DNA of 64,000 nucleotides. Source: Burkholderiaceae bacterium (GTDB lineage Bacteria > Pseudomonadota > Gammaproteobacteria > Burkholderiales > Burkholderiaceae_C). The stretch covers positions 25,064-89,063 of the forward strand of contig JAMLIT010000009.1 of assembly GCA_023954035.1 (NCBI GenBank), given 5' to 3'. The notes beneath the pieces were generated by a model. The model ran no database searches, was not told where the DNA came from, and was given only the letters and a program-made list of their open reading frames with translations. The position numbers and the translations under genes were made by a program. Of this stretch, positions 56,638 through 64,000 are shown piece after piece (the first letter of the stretch is position 1; the number at the start of each line of letters is the position of its first letter).

Positions 56638-57591
56638 ATGAACGCCGAGTTTTTCACGATCTCCCTGCTCAACGGGGTGAGCTATGGCCTGCTGCTGTTC
56701 ATGCTCAGCTCGGGCCTGACGCTCATCTTCAGCATGATGGGCGTGCTCAATTTCGCGCACACCAGCTTTTACATGCTGGGGGCCTATTTCGCCTACACGC
56801 TCTCGGGCGTGGTCGGTTTCTGGCCGGCTCTGGTGATCGCTCCCCTGGTCATTGGTGTTCTTGGGGCCTTGTTCGAGCGCTACAGTTTGCGACGCGTCCA
56901 CAAGTTCGGACATGTTCCCGAGCTGCTGGTCACGTTTGGCTTGTCCTATCTGATTCTGGAACTGGTGCAGCTGGTCTGGGGGCGTTCCACAGTGCCCTAC
57001 GGGCTGCCGCAACAGCTGCAAGGTCCGCTCTTCACGATCTACGGCACGCAGTTTCCAAAATCGCGCTCTTTCATCATGCTCGTCGCACTGCTCATGCTTT
57101 TGACGGTGTGGCTGCTGCTGACCCGCACACGCATTGGTCTGGTGATCCAAGCCGCACTCAAGCACCCCGAGATGGTGCAGGCCCTGGGCCACAACGTACC
57201 AAGGGTGTTCATGCTGGTCTTTGGCGGGGGCTGCGCACTGGCGGGTCTGGCCGGTGTCATTGGAGGAAACACCTACATCACCGAGCCTGCCATGGCGGGT
57301 TCGGTGGGCTCCATCATCTTTGTCGTCGTCGTTGTCGGTGGCATGGGGTCGCTCGCCGGGGCGTTTCTTGCCTCGCTCATCATCGGTCTTGTCCAGACTT
57401 TTGCCGTTGCCATCGACTACTCGCTGGCCAGCGCGCTGCAGGGCATGGGCGTCGGCGTGTCGCCCGAGACCTTTGGCTGGCCGGTGCTCAAGCTGACCTT
57501 GTCACAGGTGGCGCCGATCCTTCCGTATCTTTTCCTGGTACTGATCCTGATTTTCCGTCCCAGAGGCCTGCTTGGCACGCGCGAGGATTGA
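56638..57591 (+). CDS. livH: LIV-type ABC transporter permease LivH
   Basis: 317-residue inner-membrane permease with about eight hydrophobic helices (NGVSYGLLLFMLSSGLTLIFSMMGVLNFAH at the start, FVVVVVGGMGSLAGAFLASLIIGLVQTFA near residue 230 with the coupling EAA-like loop). It pairs with LivM in the membrane. Starts 20 bp after the terminator T-run; livM follows after 5 bp. Confidence 0.92.
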   Translation: MNAEFFTISLLNGVSYGLLLFMLSSGLTLIFSMMGVLNFAHTSFYMLGAYFAYTLSGVVGFWPALVIAPLVIGVLGALFERYSLRRVHKFGHVPELLVTFGLSYLILELVQLVWGRSTVPYGLPQQLQGPLFTIYGTQFPKSRSFIMLVALLMLLTVWLLLTRTRIGLVIQAALKHPEMVQALGHNVPRVFMLVFGGGCALAGLAGVIGGNTYITEPAMAGSVGSIIFVVVVVGGMGSLAGAFLASLIIGLVQTFAVAIDYSLASALQGMGVGVSPETFGWPVLKLTLSQVAPILPYLFLVLILIFRPRGLLGTRED

Positions 57592-57596
57592 CAACC

Positions 57597-58925
57597 ATGA
57601 CCCCATCCATAAGCCCTAACCAGCATGCGGGCAACATCAAATACCACCGATTTCGCCCGCTCAACATCGGCCGTTACTTGATCTGGTCGCTGTTCGCCAT
57701 TGCCCTGATCGTTCTGCCCATGCTGTTCACCAGCAGCCTGGCGGTGACCATGCTCTCGCAGATGGGCTACGCCATCATCATCTGCCTGAGCTACAACATC
57801 CTGCTGGGGCAGGGCGGCATGTTGAGTTTTGGCCACGCGGTATACACCGGCCTGGGCTCGTTCATTGCCATCCACGCCATGAATCTGGCGGGAGACGGCA
57901 AATTGCCCATTCCCCTGGTCCTGATCCCGCTGGTAGGCGGGCTCGCGGGCATGTTCTTCGCGATTTTGCTGGGTTTCGTGACCACCAAGAAGTCGGGGAC
58001 AACCTTTGCCATGATCACCCTGGGCATCGGTGAGCTGGTCGCATCCATGGCGCTCATGTTCCCCGAATTCTTCGGCGGCGAGGGCGGGGTAACCACGAAC
58101 CGCGTCTACGGCCAGGCATTTTTCGGCATCACTTTTGGCCCGGCCATCCAGGTGTATTACTTGATTGCCGTCTACTGCTTCGTCTGCACCGCTGCCATGT
58201 TTGCGTTTACCGCGACGCCGCTGGGGCGCATTCTGAATGCGGTGCGCGACAACCCGGAGCGGGTGGAATTCATTGGCTACAACACGCAGCGCGTGCGCTA
58301 CTTCGCCTTCATCATTGCCGGCTTCTTCGCCGGTATCGGCGGGGGCCTGGCGGCCATCAATTTTGAAATCGTCACCGGCGCCGACAGCGTGAACATGGTG
58401 CGCTCGGGGGGCTACTTGCTGTTTACCTTTCTTGGGGGCGCCACCTTCTTCTTCGGCCCCATCATTGGCGGTGTGCTGCTGGTGTTCGCCTCGGTGCTGC
58501 TGTCCGAGCTGTCCAAGGCCTGGCTGCTCTATCTGGGCCTGGTGTTTCTCTTCATGGTGATGTACGCGCCCGGCGGTGTCGCCAGCCTGATCATGATGAA
58601 TCTGCGCGTGGCCAAATTCGGAAAACTGCGGCCTCTGCTGCCCGCGTACCTGGCATTGGGCGGGACGGCCCTGGTGGCCTTGCTGGGCGTCGCCGCCATG
58701 GTGGAAATGCTCTACCACCTGCAACTCAATGCGGCGCTGGGGCCGGAGATGGAGTTCTTTGGCGCAAGTGTGAACGCTGCCAAGCTCAGCAGCTGGTTTG
58801 GTGCCGGGTTTGTGCTGGTGACGGGGCTGGCGCTGTTTGAACTCTGCCGGCGCCAGTTTGTGGCCCAGTGGGGGCAGGCGCAGGAAGAAATAGAACACGA
58901 AATCAAACGCGGGGAGGCTTTGTAA
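57597..58925 (+). CDS. livM: LIV-type ABC transporter permease LivM
   Basis: 442-residue inner-membrane permease. About ten helices include LIWSLFAIALIVLPMLFTS, MGYAIIICLSYNILLGQGGMLSFGHAVYTGLGS and the coupling region FIIAGFFAGIGGGLAAINFE. The last 90 residues, with an extra helix pair and a charged tail, make it longer than most LivM. The start at 57597 follows livH by 5 bp; a longer open frame reaching back to 56616 is shadow of livH. Confidence 0.92.
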   Translation: MTPSISPNQHAGNIKYHRFRPLNIGRYLIWSLFAIALIVLPMLFTSSLAVTMLSQMGYAIIICLSYNILLGQGGMLSFGHAVYTGLGSFIAIHAMNLAGDGKLPIPLVLIPLVGGLAGMFFAILLGFVTTKKSGTTFAMITLGIGELVASMALMFPEFFGGEGGVTTNRVYGQAFFGITFGPAIQVYYLIAVYCFVCTAAMFAFTATPLGRILNAVRDNPERVEFIGYNTQRVRYFAFIIAGFFAGIGGGLAAINFEIVTGADSVNMVRSGGYLLFTFLGGATFFFGPIIGGVLLVFASVLLSELSKAWLLYLGLVFLFMVMYAPGGVASLIMMNLRVAKFGKLRPLLPAYLALGGTALVALLGVAAMVEMLYHLQLNAALGPEMEFFGASVNAAKLSSWFGAGFVLVTGLALFELCRRQFVAQWGQAQEEIEHEIKRGEAL

Positions 58926-58928
58926 GCG

Positions 58929-59711
58929 ATGGCGGACGACGCAAATTACGCGCTGGAATTGCGTGCGCTGCGCAAGAGCTTCGGCAAGACGGAAATCATT
59001 CGCGGGGTCGATCTGGCGGTGCGCGCTGGCGAGCGCGTGGCCATCATTGGCCCCAACGGCGCGGGCAAATCCACGCTTTTCAACCTGATCAGCGGGCGCT
59101 TTGCGCCCACCAGCGGCGAGGTGCTGCTTCATGGCGCGCGCATAGAGGGCAAGAAGCCGTTTGAAATCAACCGCATGGGCCTCTCGCGCAGTTTTCAGAT
59201 CACCAACATATTTCCGAAGTTGAGCGTCTTCGAGAATTTGCGTTGCGGGGTGCTCTGGAGCATGGGCTACCGCTACAGCTTCCTGCGCTTTCTTTCACGT
59301 CTGGACGATGCCAACGAGCGGGCGCAGCAGCTCATGGAAATGATCAAGCTCGACAAGAAGCGCGACGTGCTGGCCATCAACCTGACCTACGCTGAGCAGC
59401 GCGCGCTCGAGATCGGGATCACCATTGCTGGCGGTGCCAGCGTCATCCTGCTCGACGAGCCGACGGCGGGCATGAGCGTGAGCGAAACCACCCGCTTCAT
59501 CACGCTCATCAAGGAAGTGACCGAAGGCCGAACCCTGCTGACCGTAGAGCACGACATGGGCGTGGTTTTCGGTCTGGCCGATCGCATCGCTGTGGTCGTC
59601 TACGGCGAAGTCCTGGCCTTTGATACCCCGGACGCCGTGCGCGCCAACGCCCGCGTTCAGGAAGCCTATCTGGGTTCCATCGTGGCCGATGCCCAGGCGC
59701 AAGGACACTGA
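58929..59711 (+). CDS. livG: LIV-type ABC transporter ATPase LivG
   Basis: 260-residue ATPase. Walker A GPNGAGKST, signature LTYAEQRALEIGI (the usual LSGG region is degenerate, as in many LivG), Walker B VILLDEPTAGMS and the His of VEHDMGVVF are in place. It energises LivHM with LivF. Starts 3 bp after livM. Confidence 0.93.
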   Translation: MADDANYALELRALRKSFGKTEIIRGVDLAVRAGERVAIIGPNGAGKSTLFNLISGRFAPTSGEVLLHGARIEGKKPFEINRMGLSRSFQITNIFPKLSVFENLRCGVLWSMGYRYSFLRFLSRLDDANERAQQLMEMIKLDKKRDVLAINLTYAEQRALEIGITIAGGASVILLDEPTAGMSVSETTRFITLIKEVTEGRTLLTVEHDMGVVFGLADRIAVVVYGEVLAFDTPDAVRANARVQEAYLGSIVADAQAQGH

Positions 59712-59712
59712 C

Positions 59713-60408
59713 ATGCTGCACATTCGCAATCTGCACGCCTACTATGGCAAAAGCCATGTGCTCCATGGCGTCAATCTTGACATCGGCGACGGTGAGATCG
59801 TGGCGTTGCTGGGGCGCAATGGCTCGGGCCGCTCCACCACGGCCAAGGCGGTCATGAACCTTGTCGACTGGGAAGGCAGCATGGAATGGAAAGGCCAGCC
59901 ACTCAAGAACCGCAAGGCGTACGAGATCGCGCACCTGGGCATTGGCTACGTTCCCGAGAGCCGCGACGTGTTTCCCAGCCTCACCGTGCATCAGAATCTG
60001 ATTCTCGGGCAGAAGGGAAGCGGCAAGGGCAGCCGCTGGAGTTTTGACGACATGTATGCCATGTTCCCGCGCCTCAAGGAGCGCCAGCATATCGAGGCAG
60101 GGCTGATGTCGGGAGGCGAGCAGCAGATGTTGACGCTGTGCCGCACGCTGATGGGGAACCCCGACCTCATCATGATCGACGAGCCCACGGAAGGCCTGGC
60201 CCCCAAGATCGTCGAGCAGGTCGGTGCCTTCCTCACCACGCTCAAGGGCCGGGGTGTTTCGGTGCTGCTGATCGAACAGAAGCTCACGATCGCCATGACG
60301 GTGTCTGACCGTGCGCTGGTCATGGGCCACGGCAGCATCGTCTTCGATGGCACCCCCGAGAGCCTGCGCGCCCACGACAGCGTGCGCAGGGAATGGCTCG
60401 AGGTCTGA
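59713..60408 (+). CDS. livF: LIV-type ABC transporter ATPase LivF with Walker A Lys-to-Arg change
   Basis: 231-residue ATPase, partner of LivG. The Walker A motif reads GRNGSGRST, so Arg40 replaces the lysine that holds the ATP beta/gamma phosphates; the codon is CGC, not a frame artefact. Signature MSGGEQQMLTLCR, Walker B LIMIDEPTEGL and the switch region VLLIEQKL are normal. The ATG at 59713 follows the livG stop by one base. The pair could run on one catalytic site. Confidence 0.92.
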   Translation: MLHIRNLHAYYGKSHVLHGVNLDIGDGEIVALLGRNGSGRSTTAKAVMNLVDWEGSMEWKGQPLKNRKAYEIAHLGIGYVPESRDVFPSLTVHQNLILGQKGSGKGSRWSFDDMYAMFPRLKERQHIEAGLMSGGEQQMLTLCRTLMGNPDLIMIDEPTEGLAPKIVEQVGAFLTTLKGRGVSVLLIEQKLTIAMTVSDRALVMGHGSIVFDGTPESLRAHDSVRREWLEV

Positions 60409-60473
60409 ACGCGTGCGCTTTGTCCCGGCTGAGACAAGGCGCTGGCGGCAATTCGGCACGAACGGCCTACAAT

Positions 60474-60496
60474 AAAAACGCACGATCGTTCTTTTT
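60474..60496. promoter_or_regulatory. Palindromic operator candidate upstream of the FadB-like gene
   Basis: An ACGATCGT core (60482-60489) between an A-run and a T-run, next to a possible -10 TACAAT (60468-60473). ACG-NN-CGT cores flanked by A/T runs are typical of TetR-type regulators of fatty-acid degradation; the regulator is not in the window. Confidence 0.4.
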
Positions 60497-60521
60497 CTAA
60501 TCTATGCAAGGAACAACCACC

Positions 60522-62621
<2,100 letters not shown>

Positions 62622-62638
62622 TCGCGGGGTTACGCGCC

Positions 62639-64000
62639 GTGATCAAGAAGATCTTCCTGGCCCTGCTGGGGCTTGTCGTGGTGCTGGTGGTGGCCGTGGC
62701 CGTCAACACACTGCGCAAGGGCTCGCGCCAGCTGGATGTGCCGCCGTTGGCCGTGCTGCCGGTGGACGAGCAGGGCGCCGCCCAGCGCCTCGGCGAGGCG
62801 GTGCGGCTCTCCACCATCTCGTCGCGTGAAGACGCAACGCTCAATGCCGACCAGTTCCTGCAATTCCATGCCTTGCTGCAGCAGCGCTTCCCGAAAACGC
62901 ATGCCGCCCTCAAGCGTGAGTTGGTAGCCGACCTGAGCCTGCTCTACACCTGGCCCGGCAGCAAGCCCGAGCTCAAGCCCATCTTGCTGTTGGCGCACCA
63001 GGACGTCGTGCCAATAGCGCCTGGCACCGAAGGCGACTGGGCCGTGCCGCCGTTCAGCGGTGAGGTAAAGGACGGCTTCGTCTGGGGCCGGGGCTCGTGG
63101 GACGACAAGGGCAACCTGATGTCGCAACTCGAAGCGGTGGAAATGCTGGTTGCCAGCGGATTCCAGCCCGAGCGCACGGTCTACCTGGCCTATGGCGCTG
63201 ATGAGGAAGTGAGCGGTCTGCGCGGCGCTGCGGCCATGGCGGCCCTGCTCAAGCAGCGCGGCGTGCAGCTGGATTTCGTCATTGACGAAGGGCTGTTGAT
63301 TCTCGATGGCATCTTGCCGGGCCTGTCCCAACCGGCGGCCTTGATTGGTGTGGCCGAAAAAGGCTACATGTCTGTGGCGCTGTCGGTTTCTGCCACGCCG
63401 GGGCATTCGTCCATGCCGCCCAAGCACGGTACCAGCGCGATTGCCATGATGAGCACGGCTTTGAAGCAGCTTGAAGACAAGCAACTGCCGGCGGGCATTC
63501 GCGGTGTCGGCGGCGAAATGTTCGACACCATTGCCCCGGAAATGAGCGGCTTTTCGCGCGTTGCGCTGTCGAACCTGTGGCTGTTTGGCCCCGTCGTGCA
63601 AAAGCAGCTTGAAGGCGCCGCCAGCACCAACGCCATGCTGCGCACCACCACGGCGCTGACCATCGTGAACGCCGGCAACAAGGAAAACGTGCTGCCCGGC
63701 CGCGCCGATGCCACCGTGAACTTCCGCATCTTGCCGGGCGACACCCAGGCCGGCGTGCTGGAGCATGTGACGTCCGAGCTGGCCCAGGCAGTAGGCGAGG
63801 GCAAGGTGGCAGTCACCACGCTGCCCGGAGCGAAAGAGGCGTCCAAAGTGGCGCCGACCGATTCCAGCCAGTACCGCCTGGTGAACAAGACCATCCGCGA
63901 AATCTTCCCCGGCACACTGGTGGCGCCGGGCTTGATGGTGGCGGCCACGGATTCGGTTCATTACGAAGAGCTGAGCGACCACGTCTTCAAGTTCTCGCCG
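62639..64000 (+). CDS. M20-family metallopeptidase (partial, cut by window end)
   Basis: Frame open from the GTG at 62639 to the window end, 454 codons without a stop, so the 3' end is missing. An N-terminal anchor (residues 2-22, IKKIFLALLGLVVVLVVAVAV) is followed by the di-zinc M20 domain: LLAHQDVVP (His, Asp), GRGSWDDKGNL and YGADEEVSGLRG (Glu), the dimerisation part (VSATPGHSSMPPKHGTSAIAM) and FRILPGDT near residue 365. It resembles CPS1-type carboxypeptidases. Membrane anchoring is inferred from the helix. Starts 17 bp after the FadB-like stop. Confidence 0.88.
   Translation, partial: MIKKIFLALLGLVVVLVVAVAVNTLRKGSRQLDVPPLAVLPVDEQGAAQRLGEAVRLSTISSREDATLNADQFLQFHALLQQRFPKTHAALKRELVADLSLLYTWPGSKPELKPILLLAHQDVVPIAPGTEGDWAVPPFSGEVKDGFVWGRGSWDDKGNLMSQLEAVEMLVASGFQPERTVYLAYGADEEVSGLRGAAAMAALLKQRGVQLDFVIDEGLLILDGILPGLSQPAALIGVAEKGYMSVALSVSATPGHSSMPPKHGTSAIAMMSTALKQLEDKQLPAGIRGVGGEMFDTIAPEMSGFSRVALSNLWLFGPVVQKQLEGAASTNAMLRTTTALTIVNAGNKENVLPGRADATVNFRILPGDTQAGVLEHVTSELAQAVGEGKVAVTTLPGAKEASKVAPTDSSQYRLVNKTIREIFPGTLVAPGLMVAATDSVHYEELSDHVFKFSP

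Noticed and set aside
56616-57596. N-terminal extension of livM across livH
   Set aside because: It is the out-of-frame shadow of livH; livM has a proper start at 57597.

Overview
The window is a GC-rich chromosomal segment from a betaproteobacterium, most probably Burkholderiales, family Comamonadaceae (Acidovorax/Hydrogenophaga-like). The reasons are gene order (dapC-dapD-pilU-dapE-prmB; thrS-infC-rpmI-rplT-pheS-pheT-ihfA-merR-tRNA-Pro; phaC-phaA-phaB), protein flavour, and a short dispersed repeat present in eight copies. I see no prophage, integrase, insertion sequence or CRISPR array. It reads as core chromosome with an iron-uptake block and a carboxylate-uptake block.

Layout. 1-1.9 kb: FAH-family hydrolase, pgeF and a small membrane protein. 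2-5.8 kb: the phaCAB operon for polyhydroxybutyrate (PHB) synthesis, closed by a strong terminator. 6.1-13.7 kb (minus strand): dapC-dapD-pilU-dapE-prmB, with 4-bp overlaps at dapC/dapD, pilU/dapE and dapE/prmB, followed by an ABC-F ATPase. 13.8-19.9 kb: a chemoreceptor with a C-terminal Cache-like domain, an RsxB-like ferredoxin, intracellular PHB depolymerase phaZ, a RelA/SpoT-type synthetase and dusA. 20-28.2 kb: the translation operon thrS to ihfA, a MerR regulator and tRNA-Pro(GGG). 28.3-35.3 kb: Pat-type protein acetyltransferase and putA with a divergent Lrp-type regulator. 35.3-38.9 kb: rlmD and small or membrane proteins.

39-46 kb is an iron block: hemP, exbD, exbB, tonB, a Bfd-like ferredoxin, an FMN-dependent 2-hydroxyacid oxidase, a PiuC-type dioxygenase and a catecholate-type TonB-dependent receptor. 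Three Fur-like boxes lie in front of hemP, bfd and the receptor. 46-48.8 kb: a SWIB-domain protein, fnr, and hemN behind an FNR box. 48.8-53.4 kb: a SafE-like membrane protein and a c-di-GMP pair (HD-GYP, then PAS-GGDEF-EAL). 53.6-64 kb: an acyl-CoA ligase, a LIV-type ABC transporter, a FadB-like beta-oxidation protein and an M20 peptidase cut by the window end.

Most interesting observations: (1) a complete Thr-codon attenuator in front of thrS, with a 13-residue leader peptide containing four threonines, three mutually exclusive pairings and a terminator; (2) a 50-60 bp dispersed repeat in eight copies, four of them read in frame inside conserved genes and one supplying the start region of another; (3) CTGC-N3-GCAG-type palindromes before both phaZ and the acyl-CoA ligase, suggesting a small PHA regulon; (4) a Walker A Lys-to-Arg change in LivF; (5) an AUA start for infC.
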